A DNA stretch of 64,000 nt from Methylophaga sp. OBS1 (GCF_026319365.1 NZ_JAPDMS010000001.1:807128-871127); one strand, 5' to 3'; shown: positions 27,404 through 38,544, counted from the stretch's first letter. Program-made: numbers and translations. The notes: generated by a model not told the origin, from the letters alone.

Positions 27404-28978
27404 GTGAATCAATTCATCTCGTCTCACTTATCCATTCTTATCCCTCTGGTTTTAGCCATGGGTGCCTGGCTGGCCGGCAACCCGGGTCTCTCTGACAACA
27501 AACGCCGCAGGATACTGAGAACAGTCTCCCTCGCTATCATAGTCTCGATGTTCATTGTCACAGCCAGTTATTTTCTGCTTTCTCACCAGGCTTCGACAGG
27601 CATTTTGGCGATGAACGGCATCAATCTTACGGTCCTGTTTTTGATCAGCTTCATGGCTGTGATTCTGATTAAATTTTCTGAGCGATACATCCGTTCAGAA
27701 GCACGCTCTGACCGCTTCTGGCGCTGGTTATTACTGAGTCTGACTTCAGTTTCTGTGGTTGTGCTGAGTAATAATCTGTTGTTGTTATGGCTGGGCTGGG
27801 TCTCGATCAGTCTGTGTTTCCATCGCCTGTTGTTGTTTTATCCCGACAGACCCCGCGCTGTGCTGGCTGCGCACAAGAAATTTATTCTAGCCAGGGTCGC
27901 CGAGATCTGTCTGCTGGGCGCTGTGCTGCTGTTGTATTATCAGCACGGTACATTCCAGCTCAACGCCGTTCTGGACTACTACCTCAGTGTCGCACCCGGC
28001 CACGAACTGAGTTTTGTCGAAAAAGCGGCGGCTTTCCTGCTCGTGCAGACTGCCTTGATAAAATGTGCCCAGTTACCGCTGCATGGCTGGTTGATTCAGG
28101 TTGTAGAGGCACCCACACCTATCAGTGCGCTGTTACATGCCGGTATCATCAACCTGGGCGGTTTTCTGCTCATCAGTTTTGCGCCGTTGATGGCACTGGC
28201 ACCGGTCGCCCAATGGACCCTGATTGTGGTGGCCGGCTTGAGCACATTGATCAGTGCGCTGGTGATGGTGACCCGAATCAGCCTCAAAGTCCGGCTGGCC
28301 TGGTCGACCTGTGCCCAGATGGGACTGATGCTGATCGAATGTGCCCTGGGATTGTATGAGCTTGCCTTGCTACACCTTCTGACGCACTCGCTATATAAGG
28401 CTTATGCATTCCTGAGTACCGGTGAAGCGGTTCAGGATTACACGCTCAAGCAGTTGGCACCACAGCAAAAAGTGACGTTTGATACGGCACTTGTCTGTTT
28501 GTCACTGGCTGTCGTCGCGACGGCATCCATTCCTCTTTTGACGGCTTATCAAGGGCCTCTCAGCATCTGGTTGCTGGTGAACGCCGCGCTGGCGCTGTAT
28601 CTGGTCTCGGCATTGAGACAGGGGCTGTCACTGGCCAGTCTGTCTGCAGTGTTCATCGCCGCAGGGTTAGTCGGTTTCTATCTTGGCGGCAAGGCGCTGC
28701 TTGATAATCTGATAGCTGAACTGCCAGTGACCGGCATGTTCTCAGCCATGGATATCTGGCTAATGGCGCTGGTGCTGGCCTTGTTTATCCTGACGGTGCA
28801 GATTCGGGTTTTCCCGCAAGCCAAACAGACACAAACCCTCTATCGCTGGTTATTCTCCGGCCTGTATCTGGATGAAATGATGACACGCCTGACACTTCAG
28901 CTCTGGCCTGTCGTGCTTCGTCCGAAACTTCAGCACAACAAGACCGAACAACAATCTATTGAGGAGTCCTGGGTATGA
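27404..28978 (+). CDS. dabB: DabB-type membrane subunit of inorganic-carbon transporter
   Basis: 524 aa from GTG 27404. A strongly hydrophobic protein with about 13-14 membrane helices, homologous to the NuoL/ND5/MrpA proton-translocating subunits; helices near residues 110-300 carry the family segments (LQTALIKCAQLPLHGWLIQVVEAPTPISALLHAGIINLGG-like, split here as ALIKCAQLPLHGWL and EAPTPISALLHAGI) with the conserved Lys and His. In DAB complexes DabB couples ion flow to CO2 hydration by DabA. Its stop overlaps the dabA ATG (ATGA). Confidence 0.92.
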   Translation: MNQFISSHLSILIPLVLAMGAWLAGNPGLSDNKRRRILRTVSLAIIVSMFIVTASYFLLSHQASTGILAMNGINLTVLFLISFMAVILIKFSERYIRSEARSDRFWRWLLLSLTSVSVVVLSNNLLLLWLGWVSISLCFHRLLLFYPDRPRAVLAAHKKFILARVAEICLLGAVLLLYYQHGTFQLNAVLDYYLSVAPGHELSFVEKAAAFLLVQTALIKCAQLPLHGWLIQVVEAPTPISALLHAGIINLGGFLLISFAPLMALAPVAQWTLIVVAGLSTLISALVMVTRISLKVRLAWSTCAQMGLMLIECALGLYELALLHLLTHSLYKAYAFLSTGEAVQDYTLKQLAPQQKVTFDTALVCLSLAVVATASIPLLTAYQGPLSIWLLVNAALALYLVSALRQGLSLASLSAVFIAAGLVGFYLGGKALLDNLIAELPVTGMFSAMDIWLMALVLALFILTVQIRVFPQAKQTQTLYRWLFSGLYLDEMMTRLTLQLWPVVLRPKLQHNKTEQQSIEESWV

Positions 28979-31368
28979 TTGACGCCAAAGCTGAGTTCAA
29001 CAGGGAAGCAAGTGCCGAGCAGCTTGCAGCTATTCGTCATGCCTGCGCACAGATTGCGCCCAACTGGCCACTGGACCGTTTCATCGCTGTCAATGCCTTG
29101 TGGGAATGTCGTCATCATCCCATCGAACTGGTCTCAGCCAGGTACGCGGCGTTGGCCGGTGTCAAAACGACCCTGTCTGCGGATGAACTGCTGGCCAGTT
29201 TTGATAATGGCACTATCTCCGAATCATCACTTATTGCAGCCGCAAAGGCTTATAAGCTGAGCACTGACATTCCTGATCTGAGAGCCGGTCTGAAGCAATC
29301 CTCCCCGGCTGTCTGGCTGAGTATCGCTGAAATTGCAGATCTGAGTCGCGACCACCACAAAATGCGCTGGCAGGACGAGACTATCCATCAAATCAGCCAG
29401 TTTTGTGGTGAGTTTATCAATCAGCACCCGGACAACCTGGAAAGTCTCTATGCCCGCTGGCTGGATTTCACGACGCATGATTATGGTATGTCTCTGTTGA
29501 TGGGGGAGAAGCATCTGCGGGAAGCCTTCGTCGATCTGCCTGGTGATTTCGATACCCTGTTTGCCGAAGTCGCCGCTGAACTCGATCTCAGCAACTACGA
29601 TCTGGAGATATACGCACACAAACTGCTTCTCAGTATCAATGGCTGGGCCAGCTATTTCTCCTGGCAGCGCTGGGAAAAACAACTGCAGGGACAGGACAGC
29701 CAGTATGTGGAGTCACTGCTCGCGATCAGAATGGCCTGGGACCTGGTTGTCTGGCGTCAGCTAAAAAAGAAAAACGAGACCACAGACTTTCGCACCCTGG
29801 AAGCCCGCTGGGCCCAACAGAAGTTTCAAATTAACGAGCTCATTGATGAGCATATTGAGCATTTGCGTTATTTCTGGGCCTGGACGCATGCGGCGGAACT
29901 GGAATACCAGAAAAAGCTGCATCAGATCCTGAAAACTTCAGCACGATCCGGTCAGGATACGCCTGTGTTGCAGGCCGCGTTTTGCATCGATGTTCGTTCC
30001 GAACGTTTCAGAAGAGCTTTGGAAAATCAGAGTCCAGCGATTCAGACCATCGGCTTTGCCGGCTTCTATGGCCTGCCTATCAGTTATCAGCCCGCAGAGA
30101 CACCGACAGTGCGTCCTCAGTTACCGGGTCTGGTTGCACCGGCGATCAGAGTCAGTGAGAAAAAAGCAAGTCAGGATAAGCTTCATAACCTGCACACGCT
30201 GAGCCACTGGAAGAGCTGGGGCAATTCCTCGGTCTCAGCGTTCACCATGGTCGAAACGGTGGGCTGGACTTATGCGTTCAAGCTGCTCAAGGACAATTTT
30301 CTGCGTAAGAAAAAAGAGAATCTGATTGATTCACTCAGTCACCATCATGACTGGGAACTGCTGAACCAGGACCAGCCGCTCAGTCTTGAGGAGAAAACCA
30401 GTCTGGTCAGTGGCGTTCTGAAGGGCATGGGACTGACCCAGCAGTTTGCTCCGACCGTACTCCTGCTCGGTCATGGCAGTGAGACCCGCAATAATCTCCA
30501 TGCCTCGGGTCTGGATTGCGGTGCCTGTGGCGGCCAGACCGGTGAGGTCAATGTTCGTGTGCTGGCGAGTTTGCTCAATGATGCGGTCATAAGACAGAAG
30601 CTGGCAGAAGCGGGCATTCAGATTCCAGAACAGACGCGTTTTGTTGCCGGTTTACATAACACCACCACCGATGAAGTGAGCTGCTTCGGGGAAATCGACA
30701 CGGAGATCGAGGGCTGGTTGAAACAGGCTTCCAACGCCACGCGCCGTGAACGCGTAGCGACGATGGAGACGGGATTGCAGGAGCTTGACGACCATAAACT
30801 GGAGAAAGCACTGTCAAACCGTGCCAGAGACTGGTCTGAAGTCCGCCCGGAATGGGGACTGGCCAACAATGCTGCGTTTATTGTAGCACCGCGTGATCGC
30901 ACACGCGCCTTGCCGCTCGATGGTCGGGTATTTCTACATGATTACGACTGGCGTCAGGATCCGGATGCCGCCTTACTGGAACAGATCATGACCGCCCCCA
31001 TGGTGGTGACTCACTGGATCAATATGCAATACAACCTGTCTGTCGCGGATAACAACTTTTTCGGCAGTGGCAACAAGCTGCTTCACAATGCGGTTAATCA
31101 GCACATCGGGGTTTTTGAGGGCAACGGCGGTGACTTGCGTATCGGCTTGTCATATCAGTCGATCCACGACGGCAATCAATGGCGTCATCAGCCCCTGCGT
31201 CTCAATGTCTATATTGCGGCACCCAAAGCCGCGATAGAGAGAGTCATCGCGGACCATGAGACCGTCAGGCAGTTAGTCGATAACAACTGGCTGTTCCTGT
31301 TCTGCTGGGATGATGACAACGTGATTGAACGATACCTGCCAGGTAATCAGTGGGAGCTGGCGAAATGA
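28975..31368 (+). CDS. dabA: DabA-type (DUF2309) CO2-hydrating subunit
   Basis: 797 aa cytosolic membrane-associated protein of family DUF2309. It resembles a beta-carbonic anhydrase and the predicted zinc site is intact: Cys337 and Asp339 in [10 protein letters not shown], His500 in [11 protein letters not shown] and Cys515 in LDCGACGG, with the same 15-residue His-Cys spacing as characterised DabA. DabA with DabB is thought to take up inorganic carbon by energy-driven one-way hydration of CO2 to bicarbonate. Its TGA overlaps the ATG of the cysD pseudogene. Confidence 0.95.
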   Translation: MIDAKAEFNREASAEQLAAIRHACAQIAPNWPLDRFIAVNALWECRHHPIELVSARYAALAGVKTTLSADELLASFDNGTISESSLIAAAKAYKLSTDIPDLRAGLKQSSPAVWLSIAEIADLSRDHHKMRWQDETIHQISQFCGEFINQHPDNLESLYARWLDFTTHDYGMSLLMGEKHLREAFVDLPGDFDTLFAEVAAELDLSNYDLEIYAHKLLLSINGWASYFSWQRWEKQLQGQDSQYVESLLAIRMAWDLVVWRQLKKKNETTDFRTLEARWAQQKFQINELIDEHIEHLRYFWAWTHAAELEYQKKLHQILKTSARSGQDTPVLQAAFCIDVRSERFRRALENQSPAIQTIGFAGFYGLPISYQPAETPTVRPQLPGLVAPAIRVSEKKASQDKLHNLHTLSHWKSWGNSSVSAFTMVETVGWTYAFKLLKDNFLRKKKENLIDSLSHHHDWELLNQDQPLSLEEKTSLVSGVLKGMGLTQQFAPTVLLLGHGSETRNNLHASGLDCGACGGQTGEVNVRVLASLLNDAVIRQKLAEAGIQIPEQTRFVAGLHNTTTDEVSCFGEIDTEIEGWLKQASNATRRERVATMETGLQELDDHKLEKALSNRARDWSEVRPEWGLANNAAFIVAPRDRTRALPLDGRVFLHDYDWRQDPDAALLEQIMTAPMVVTHWINMQYNLSVADNNFFGSGNKLLHNAVNQHIGVFEGNGGDLRIGLSYQSIHDGNQWRHQPLRLNVYIAAPKAAIERVIADHETVRQLVDNNWLFLFCWDDDNVIERYLPGNQWELAK

Positions 31369-32284
31369 AGTCACTCAACCACCTTCAGCAACTGGAAGCC
31401 GAAAGTATTCACATTATGCGTGAGGTGGCCGCAGGCTTTGAGAATCCCTGCATGTTCTATTCGATCGGCAAGGATTCAACCGTCATGCTGCATCTTGCCC
31501 GCAAAGCTTTCGCGCCCGGTAAAGTGCCATTCACGTTACTGCACATTGATACCACCTGGGAGTTTGCCGAGATGGCCAGCTTCCGCGATCGGCTGGTCGA
31601 CAGGCACGACCTGGATCTGATTGTTCATGTGAATGAGGCTGCATTGGCTGAAGGGGTACACCCGATTGAATCAGGCTCAGTGGTCTATAACGACCTGATG
31701 AAAACGGTGGCGCTGAAACAGGCGCTGGATAAACACGGTTTTGATGCTGCCCTGGGTGGAGCGCGCCGTGACGAAGAACGCTCCAGAGCCAAGGAACGCA
31801 TTTTTCGGTCCGAAGCCCCACCCACCGCTGGGACCCCAAAGCACAACGTCCTGAACTCTGGAATATTTACAACACCAGGTTGAACCCGCGGGAGACAGTG
31901 AGAGTCTTTCCTTTATCGAACTGGACTGAGCTGGATATCTGGATGTACATCCTCAGAGAAAACATTGATATCGTGCCGCTCTATTTCGCCAGGCCCAGAC
32001 TTTCCTGGGTCGATGAGGGCACTGGCCAGATTCTGGGGCTGGATGATGAGCGTATCCTGCCTTACCTGTCTGAATCGGAAAAAGCGAGCATTGAAGAACG
32101 CTGGATACGCTTCAGAACGCTGGGCTGTTATCCCCAGACAGGCGCAGTTGAGAGCCGTTCTTAAACAGTGGGCGATATCATTATTGAAATGATTAATTCC
32201 CGAACCAGTGAACGGCAGGGACTCATGCTGGATAAAGACCAGGCCAACTCCATGGAGCGGAAAAAACAGGAGGGGTATTTTTGA
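31365..32284 (+). pseudogene. cysD: cysD remnant (sulfate adenylyltransferase small subunit), frameshift plus in-frame stop
   Basis: CysD transfers ATP to sulfate in assimilation, in complex with the GTPase CysN. The N-terminal part is intact and has the PP-loop motif [12 protein letters not shown] and [17 protein letters not shown]. In the run of five T at 31801-31805 the frame is lost; restoring one T gives the expected [19 protein letters not shown] and then [20 protein letters not shown]. Later, codon 32162-32164 is TAA inside the conserved tail ([11 protein letters not shown] before, [10 protein letters not shown] and [10 protein letters not shown] after). The full tail is readable to TGA 32282-32284. 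Two independent lesions and the absence of cysN point to a pseudogene, though a sequencing error could explain the first. Confidence 0.88.
32268..32275 (+). promoter_or_regulatory. Ribosome-binding site deciding the DUF6671 TTG start
   Basis: AGGAGGGG lies 5 nt before the TTG at 32281, within the last codons of the cysD remnant, and supports this uncommon start codon. Confidence 0.65.
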
Positions 32285-33069
32285 AAACGGCTGCGTTGCT
32301 TACCAGGCATCGTAAATCTCAACAGCTGGCGCCTGTTTTGTACGATATCGGTATTGAGTTGGTCGAAATCGATTTTTTCGATACCGACACGCTGGGGACT
32401 TTTGCCGGAGAAGTTGAAAGAGTCCTGACACCCAGTGAATGCGCGCTGGAAAAGGCCAAAAAAGCTGCTGAAATGAGCGGTCTCAACATGGGGCTGGGTA
32501 GTGAGGGCAGTTTCGGTGGCGGACCGCTTGGTGGTCTGATGAACTGGAATCAGGAGATTATCTGCCTGTACCAGAAAGAGCCGGAACTGGTCGTCTACGC
32601 CTCTGCTGAGGGCCCAACTGCGATCAGGGCCATCAAAGCCGATAATATCGACGAGCTGGTCAGCAAAATGTCGGATTTTCAGCAGCAGCGATGGATTGTC
32701 CGATGCCCGGACGGTATTCTCAAAGGGCTCACGCAAGATGAGGTGGCAGGTATTTATCAGGCTCCCTTCACCCAATGGCCCGTCGAACTGGAGCCCGACT
32801 TAAGAGCGATGCACTCACCACTCAGACAGCTCATGATCCAGAAGGCGGCACTGAACCTCGCTGAGCGTATTCAATCCAAATGTCCTCAGTGCGACGCTAT
32901 CGATTTCTGGCCGGATGAAAAGGCGTATGGTCCGGCCTGCCAACAGTGTGGTTACCCGACTAATGAAGTCAAAGCGCTCACAAGCACCTGCAAATCCTGT
33001 GGTTACCGGGACACTGAGACCGTGCTTGTCAGCGGTGATGAACGTTTTTGTGATCAGTGTAATCCCTGA
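32281..33069 (+). CDS. DUF6671 family protein with C-terminal zinc ribbon
   Basis: 262 aa from TTG. The N-terminal part matches the DUF6671 pattern ([30 protein letters not shown], then [13 protein letters not shown] and WNQEIICLY). The C-terminus has three or four Cys pairs ([33 protein letters not shown]) of zinc-ribbon type, suggesting metal binding. Biochemical function is unknown. It overlaps the last codons of the cysD remnant and so belongs to the dab transcription unit. Confidence 0.8.
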   Translation: MKTAALLTRHRKSQQLAPVLYDIGIELVEIDFFDTDTLGTFAGEVERVLTPSECALEKAKKAAEMSGLNMGLGSEGSFGGGPLGGLMNWNQEIICLYQKEPELVVYASAEGPTAIRAIKADNIDELVSKMSDFQQQRWIVRCPDGILKGLTQDEVAGIYQAPFTQWPVELEPDLRAMHSPLRQLMIQKAALNLAERIQSKCPQCDAIDFWPDEKAYGPACQQCGYPTNEVKALTSTCKSCGYRDTETVLVSGDERFCDQCNP

Positions 33070-33175
33070 ATCAGGCCGTTGTCTGCATATTAAAGTTGCT
33101 TGAAATCAGGGCGATACCCTGTGTAGTGAATAACTAAAGAATGGCCTGAGCCATCACTACCGAGAGAGCGCACCT

Positions 33176-35098
33176 GTGAGCATACAAAAGAAATTCCTCA
33201 TCGCCCTGGCTTCGTGCATGCTGTTATTGGCCATGCTGACGGTTGCCGGCTTAACTTATTCAGAAAATCAATCCCTGCATAAACGCCTTTCCGCCCAGTC
33301 ACAACAACTCACTAATTCCACGGCGAACATGCTGAATGTGATCAACAACCTGATGCTGGATCAGGTGAATAGCAGCATGCGTTCTACCCTGGAGATGATT
33401 CGCAGCAAAGGCCGTATTTCACAATCAGGTTCGATCACTGTCAACGGCAATAGCGTCACGGATATCAGCTTTGGGGGTGAGCCGCAGGCTTTGAACTATG
33501 CGCTGGTGGATAAGGTGACTCAGCTTAACGGTGGCACTGCAACGATTTTCAGTAAACATAATGATGATTTCGTCCGGGTCAGTACCAACGTTCAGAAAGA
33601 AGGAAAGCGTGCAGTCGGCACCATCCTTGATCCCAATGGATTGGCCATCAAACAGATCCGACAGGGCGACGCTTTTTATGGTGTGGTGGACATCCTGGGA
33701 GAGCCTTATTTTACGGGTTATGAGCCCCTGAAAAATGCCCTGGGGAAAGTCATCGGCATTGCTTATGTCGGTTACAAGGTCAACATGGAGGAAGTCAATG
33801 CGGTGATTGCTTCCGGGCGACTGCTGGATCAGGGATTTATCGCTCTGGTAGATGGTAACAATCAAATCCGCCAACATGCTGCGCACCAGACTGAGGCGCT
33901 TATCCGTTCAGTGATCGACAACCCGGGATCAGGCTGGCGTGTCGATCGGCAATCCTTCACACCATGGGGCTATGAGATTGTCGTCGCCTATTCAGAAGAA
34001 GACATTACCGGCTTGCTGTGGCAAAAAGCCCTGATGTATTTCGTGGTGGCATCCGTACTGGGGTTTTCCGTGGTCGCGCTGGTTTATCTGCTACTACAGC
34101 GTGTCGTGATCAGCCGGCTGAGTCAGACCACGAAAGCACTGGTTTCTATTACCGAGGGCGAGGGCGATCTGACACAAAGGTTTAATTCCAGCAGCGAAGA
34201 TGAATTTGGTCTGATGGCGAAGGGTTTTGACAGTCTGCTAGAGCGTGTCAGGAAAACCATCGTCGCAGTAGAGGAGAAGTCCAGGGAACTGGTCAATTCT
34301 GCTGAGTCGCTCAATAAAATTGCTCAGGACGCAGACAGAATCAGTAAAGAGCAGGCCGAGGAAACTGAGCAAGCGGCGACAGCGGTCAATGAGATGAGTG
34401 CCACTGCACAGAGCGTTGCAGAGAGTACAATGTCCGGGGAGCAGGCCTCTAACCAGGTACAACAACAGGCATCTGAAGCCTCAACATTCCTGAAGGAGAT
34501 GGCCGGTTCGCTGAAATCCCAGGCGGATGAAATCAAAGCGTCAGAACAAACCCTGTTATCACTTAAAAAAGCCAGTTCGGACATTGGACAGGTATCCGAG
34601 GTGATTCATAGTATCGCTGAGCAGACGAATCTACTGTCACTGAATGCGGCCATTGAGGCGGCAAGAGCCGGTGAATCAGGGCGCGGTTTTTCGGTGGTAG
34701 CGGATGAAGTCAGATCCCTGGCCGGTAAAACACAAAGCTCCACCGGGGAAATTGAAAGACTGATTCAGCGCTTGCATGAGGACGTGGACAAAGTGTCACA
34801 GACCATGCTGATGCAGATTGAGCATGCGAATCACAATGTACAATCCAGCGAGACAGCCATAGCCGCTATAGAGGGTGTTTTATCGGCTGCAGATAGGATA
34901 CACGGACTGAACAGTGAAATAGCCAGTGCTGCCGAGCAGCAAAGCGCAGTCTCTGAGGAGGTCAGCCGCAATGTCACGAGCATTAAGGAGCATGCGCGCG
35001 AGAGTGCTGATTATGCAGCAGAAACATCAAAAGCCAGCCAGAAGCTGCAAAGTATGGCACTGGCAATCAGTGACATGATGTCTCAATATAAAACCTGA
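33176..35098 (+). CDS. Methyl-accepting chemotaxis protein, Cache sensor type
   Basis: 640 aa, GTG start. Membrane helix 1 at about residues 8-28, a periplasmic Cache (Cache3/Cache2-like) sensor to about 280 with the typical [17 protein letters not shown] and [19 protein letters not shown] segments, membrane helix 2 at about 283-308, HAMP (about 308-360) and a MA signalling domain with the hairpin motif [19 protein letters not shown]. It sends an attractant or repellent signal to the CheA-CheW pathway. Ligand unknown; Cache sensors bind small organic molecules. Confidence 0.93.
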   Translation: MSIQKKFLIALASCMLLLAMLTVAGLTYSENQSLHKRLSAQSQQLTNSTANMLNVINNLMLDQVNSSMRSTLEMIRSKGRISQSGSITVNGNSVTDISFGGEPQALNYALVDKVTQLNGGTATIFSKHNDDFVRVSTNVQKEGKRAVGTILDPNGLAIKQIRQGDAFYGVVDILGEPYFTGYEPLKNALGKVIGIAYVGYKVNMEEVNAVIASGRLLDQGFIALVDGNNQIRQHAAHQTEALIRSVIDNPGSGWRVDRQSFTPWGYEIVVAYSEEDITGLLWQKALMYFVVASVLGFSVVALVYLLLQRVVISRLSQTTKALVSITEGEGDLTQRFNSSSEDEFGLMAKGFDSLLERVRKTIVAVEEKSRELVNSAESLNKIAQDADRISKEQAEETEQAATAVNEMSATAQSVAESTMSGEQASNQVQQQASEASTFLKEMAGSLKSQADEIKASEQTLLSLKKASSDIGQVSEVIHSIAEQTNLLSLNAAIEAARAGESGRGFSVVADEVRSLAGKTQSSTGEIERLIQRLHEDVDKVSQTMLMQIEHANHNVQSSETAIAAIEGVLSAADRIHGLNSEIASAAEQQSAVSEEVSRNVTSIKEHARESADYAAETSKASQKLQSMALAISDMMSQYKT

Positions 35099-35118
35099 TA
35101 ATGTCACAATCAGTGCAC

Positions 35119-35149
35119 GTAAAAAAAGCCCTCGAATGAGGGCTTTTTC
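35119..35149. terminator. Bidirectional rho-independent terminator
   Basis: AAAAAAGCCCTC and GAGGGCTTTTT arms around a GAAT loop, between the convergent chemoreceptor and the 468-aa protein gene; A and T runs flank both sides, so it can serve either strand. Confidence 0.88.
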
Positions 35150-35163
35150 AGGCTGACGGAAAG

Positions 35164-36570
35164 CTAGGGCTTGTAACCGAACAGTTGCTGGCGCTTGATT
35201 TTATCAGCCACCACATCCGGCACCAGACGCTCCCATCCCGGCTTATTATCAGTGATCATCTTCAGCACTTCAGGAGAGAAGATATCCAGATATTCTTCGT
35301 TGAATTCCTGAATCTGTTCAATCTCATCATTTTGTTTCAGGTATTGATACAAATGTTTCTGCTGCTCAGTAACCTGCAGATTATCGACTTTATACAGTGT
35401 TTTCGTCGCAGCATCTTTGTAGGGGTAGATATAGAGCTTGACGTTGTTTTTGAACAACCGACCGAAGCCTTCCAGAATCCCGCCTTTCAGGTCACTGTAG
35501 TACTTGTCTTCGAACAGTTCGATCAGGCTGTGTGCCCCCATCGTTATCCCAATCCGGCGCTTGGTGTAGCGGGACAGGTAAGTTGCGAGGCGATAATATT
35601 CCGGATAGTCAGAAATCATGACCGTGTGGCCGGTGGCTTCCAGCACATCGGCCCGGCTGATGAAGTCTTCCAGGTCAATGCCGTCATCACCACTATGCAG
35701 GTTATGCATGGTGATTTCCATGATAGAGATGGTTTCATCCGGCGCCGAATCATCCTCTGCTTCGAACTGTTTCCGGGCCGCATTGAGCATATCAATATTG
35801 ACATGGGTCACCGGACGGAAGCGGCCACGCTCGACCAGTACATTTTTCTTACGCAGGTGTTCGGAAGGCTGCAGCACTTTACCGTCAGCCGAGAACATCG
35901 CGGCATCACTCAGCCCCAGTTGAACCAGTCTTAAACTCACCACACGATTGTCGACGTGCAGGAAGGCATCGCCGCTGAGATCAATCATGTCGACTTCAAT
36001 ACGATCCGTAGTCAGATTATCCAGCAATGACTTGACCAGCAGATCCGGGTTATGACTGAGGTGAAAAGCGCCATAGATCAGGTTCACCCCAATAATGCCC
36101 AGTGCTTCCTGTTGCAGCGCGTTTTCATTATCCAGCATGCGCACATGAATGACGATATCGCTGGGCGCTGCCTCTGGTTCAGTCTGAAAACGGATACCCA
36201 GCCAGCCGTGACACTCATTGGTGCCATGATAGTTGCGGGCGGATACGGTATCAGCAAAAGCAAAAAAGGCCGTGTTTTCTCCGCGCTGTTCGCTGAGGCG
36301 CTCAATATTCAGTTTATACTCGAGATCAAGCATGTCTTCCAGCCGCTCTCTGCAGACATAGCGCGGGGCTTTGCCGTAGATGTCATCGCTGACTTTCATG
36401 TCATAGGCGGAAATACTTTTGGCAATCGTGCCGGCGGCGCCACCGACCCGGAAAAACCAACGTACCACTTCCTGTCCAGCACCGATTTCGGCAAATGAAC
36501 CATAGCGAATTTCATCCAGATTAACGGCAAGTGCTTTTGCACCCGGGGAGAGCGATTTATTCTGTTCCAT
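35164..36570 (-). CDS. Conserved protein of unknown function, 468 aa
   Basis: Soluble 468-aa protein starting near the motif YGSFAEIGAGQEVVRWFF, a signature of a widespread but uncharacterised family often mis-annotated as a nucleotidyltransferase. No signal peptide. Other features are RVGGAAGTIAKSISAYDM, NYHGTNECHGWLGIRF near residue 115 and an Asp-rich LHSGDDGIDLED stretch. Family function is unknown to me; I do not transfer the nucleotidyltransferase label. It stands alone, with convergent and divergent neighbours. Confidence 0.75.
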   Translation of the reverse strand: MEQNKSLSPGAKALAVNLDEIRYGSFAEIGAGQEVVRWFFRVGGAAGTIAKSISAYDMKVSDDIYGKAPRYVCRERLEDMLDLEYKLNIERLSEQRGENTAFFAFADTVSARNYHGTNECHGWLGIRFQTEPEAAPSDIVIHVRMLDNENALQQEALGIIGVNLIYGAFHLSHNPDLLVKSLLDNLTTDRIEVDMIDLSGDAFLHVDNRVVSLRLVQLGLSDAAMFSADGKVLQPSEHLRKKNVLVERGRFRPVTHVNIDMLNAARKQFEAEDDSAPDETISIMEITMHNLHSGDDGIDLEDFISRADVLEATGHTVMISDYPEYYRLATYLSRYTKRRIGITMGAHSLIELFEDKYYSDLKGGILEGFGRLFKNNVKLYIYPYKDAATKTLYKVDNLQVTEQQKHLYQYLKQNDEIEQIQEFNEEYLDIFSPEVLKMITDNKPGWERLVPDVVADKIKRQQLFGYKP

Positions 36571-36736
36571 AGGGCCTCATTTCAGTTGCGATCCAGTTAT
36601 CAAGTGTAACGCCTTAGTGGAGTGACTATAACAGGGCCGAGCCAACCGCAAAAAAAGCGGGCCCTTTCACTGGAATAAATACGCATTGTTTGTCACGCTA
36701 TCCTGTGATCGGAATGCATAAAATCAGGGAGAGAAT

Positions 36737-38230
36737 ATGGCCATTAAATTATCTGCCGGACCCTTGCTTGGCATTGAGTCCAATCAGCTTTACACCGTTT
36801 GCTTCTTATCTGACAAGTCGGTGACTACAGCGACCGTCAGTTTTAATAACCAGTCGGTTGAAGCACAGCGACAGGCCGAAACGCCCAAAGGTTTTTTCTG
36901 GCGCGCTGAAGTCGAGCTGCCGCCCCGAGAGGCAAATTATCTTGTTGGCTACACCATCAGCTTAAACGAAACCCGGGCAACGGATATTCACCAGCGTGAT
37001 CGCTGGACTTTCTATGTACCTGCCGCCGCTGAAAAGCCGCGCTTTGCCTACACCTCCTGCAATGGCTTTTCCAGTGCCGATATCCTGACCAAAACTGAGA
37101 AACCTTATGCACTCTGGGAACAGATGCAGCGCCAGCATTACCAGCGCCCTTTTTCATTGCTGATGATGGGAGGAGACCAGCTCTACGCTGATGAAATCTG
37201 GTCTGTGGTTCCTGAGCTGCAGAAATGGTCCATGCTCGACAAAGCCGACAAAATCACGCGTAAGTTCAATACCACAATGCGTGATCAAGTTGAACGCTTT
37301 TACGAGAAACTATACTGCGAGCGCTGGACCAACCCCGCTATGGCACTGATGCTGGCTTCAATCCCCAGTGTGATGATGTGGGACGACCACGATATCTTTG
37401 ATGGTTGGGGCAGCTTCCCGGAACCGATGCAAAACTGTGAGGTTTACCAGGGGATATACAGTATTGCCAGGCGCTACTTTGAATTGTTTCAGATCCGCTC
37501 AAATGCTAATCAGAGTCTGCTGGATAACAGCGCCAATCATTATGCCTTTGGCTTCTCTTTCCGCAACTATCATCTGCTGGCGCTGGATAACCGGGCTGAA
37601 CGTACACGGGAACAGGTAATGAGTAATGAGCAGTGGCAGGCCGTTAATGATCATCTTGATAGTCAAATCAATGCGGGCGATCTCCTGGTACTGTCTGCAG
37701 TGCCTGTCGTTTATCGAGACTTTTCATTGACTGAGTCCAGCTTTGACGTCACGCCCTGGGAGGAGGAGCTCACGGATGATCTCAAAGATCACTGGCGCGC
37801 CAAAGAGCATCAGGGCGAGCGGGCGAGGTTGATTATGCGCCTGCTGAATAATGCTGAAAAACGGGCTGATAACAAACAGCACAGAACCGTCATTCTCTCA
37901 GGCGACGTGCATTTGGGTTGCCTTGGCATCATCAACGACGCTCGCAAAACAGCCAGGCCAATAAAAATCCATCAGGTAGTGTCATCGGGTGTTGTGCACA
38001 GCTCTCCCAGCCGGATTGCCTGGCTGGGTATTATGGCGGTGACTAACGATGATGATGAGTTTCTGAACGAAGACAGAACGATTAAAATCTCCATGCTAAA
38101 GCCGTTCAGCTCAGATAAATATATTCGGGCCAGAAATTATGTCACGCTGGAAGCAGGGACAGACGAGAAACTCTGGGTAAACTGGATTTGTGAAAGCAAA
38201 ACAAACAAGCCCAGTTATCCGCTGGTCTAG
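36737..38230 (+). CDS. PhoD-like metallophosphatase family protein
   Basis: 497 aa. The metal-binding motifs of the PhoD-like fold are visible: MMGGDQLYADEIW, MMWDDHDIFDGWGSF and ILSGDVHLGCLG. The N-terminal about 95 residues are a beta-sandwich-like domain. It lacks a recognisable Tat or Sec signal, so it may be cytosolic, unlike secreted PhoD alkaline phosphatases. It probably hydrolyses phosphodiesters or phosphomonoesters. No Pho box was seen in front of it. Confidence 0.85.
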   Translation: MAIKLSAGPLLGIESNQLYTVCFLSDKSVTTATVSFNNQSVEAQRQAETPKGFFWRAEVELPPREANYLVGYTISLNETRATDIHQRDRWTFYVPAAAEKPRFAYTSCNGFSSADILTKTEKPYALWEQMQRQHYQRPFSLLMMGGDQLYADEIWSVVPELQKWSMLDKADKITRKFNTTMRDQVERFYEKLYCERWTNPAMALMLASIPSVMMWDDHDIFDGWGSFPEPMQNCEVYQGIYSIARRYFELFQIRSNANQSLLDNSANHYAFGFSFRNYHLLALDNRAERTREQVMSNEQWQAVNDHLDSQINAGDLLVLSAVPVVYRDFSLTESSFDVTPWEEELTDDLKDHWRAKEHQGERARLIMRLLNNAEKRADNKQHRTVILSGDVHLGCLGIINDARKTARPIKIHQVVSSGVVHSSPSRIAWLGIMAVTNDDDEFLNEDRTIKISMLKPFSSDKYIRARNYVTLEAGTDEKLWVNWICESKTNKPSYPLV

Positions 38231-38544
38231 TTATTCAATCGCTTTAGCAGGAGCTCGGCTCAGGTGCGGGGTAGCGCTGTAAGTAATAGTCGTGTTATCA
38301 GCGCCGGGATTAAACTGCATGGAGGCGGGTAATGCTTAAGTTCGCCGATGCCGTCATCGCGTCTTCACACAATCTTATTGAGGCTAGTTTATCCTACATC
38401 TGATTAATTGATGTACAACCTTAAAGTTTAAGAGTGTAAGGTCGCTAAATATACTTAAGTAGTACACAATGTTTTCGCATAATCTCAGGTAACGTCAGGG
38501 ACGACTGTTGCACATTGAGGTACAACACACCATCAGGACCCTGA
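38231..38544. other. Intergenic region upstream of the MHYT hybrid kinase
   Basis: 314 nt without a convincing gene; a weak inverted repeat (ACCTTA/TAAGGT) lies at about 38418-38442. No recognised operator, terminator or RNA gene. Confidence 0.4.

Noticed and set aside
31880..32164. A separate small CDS starting inside the cysD remnant
   Set aside because: It is the shifted continuation of cysD ([14 protein letters not shown]...), not an independent gene, and lacks a ribosome-binding site.
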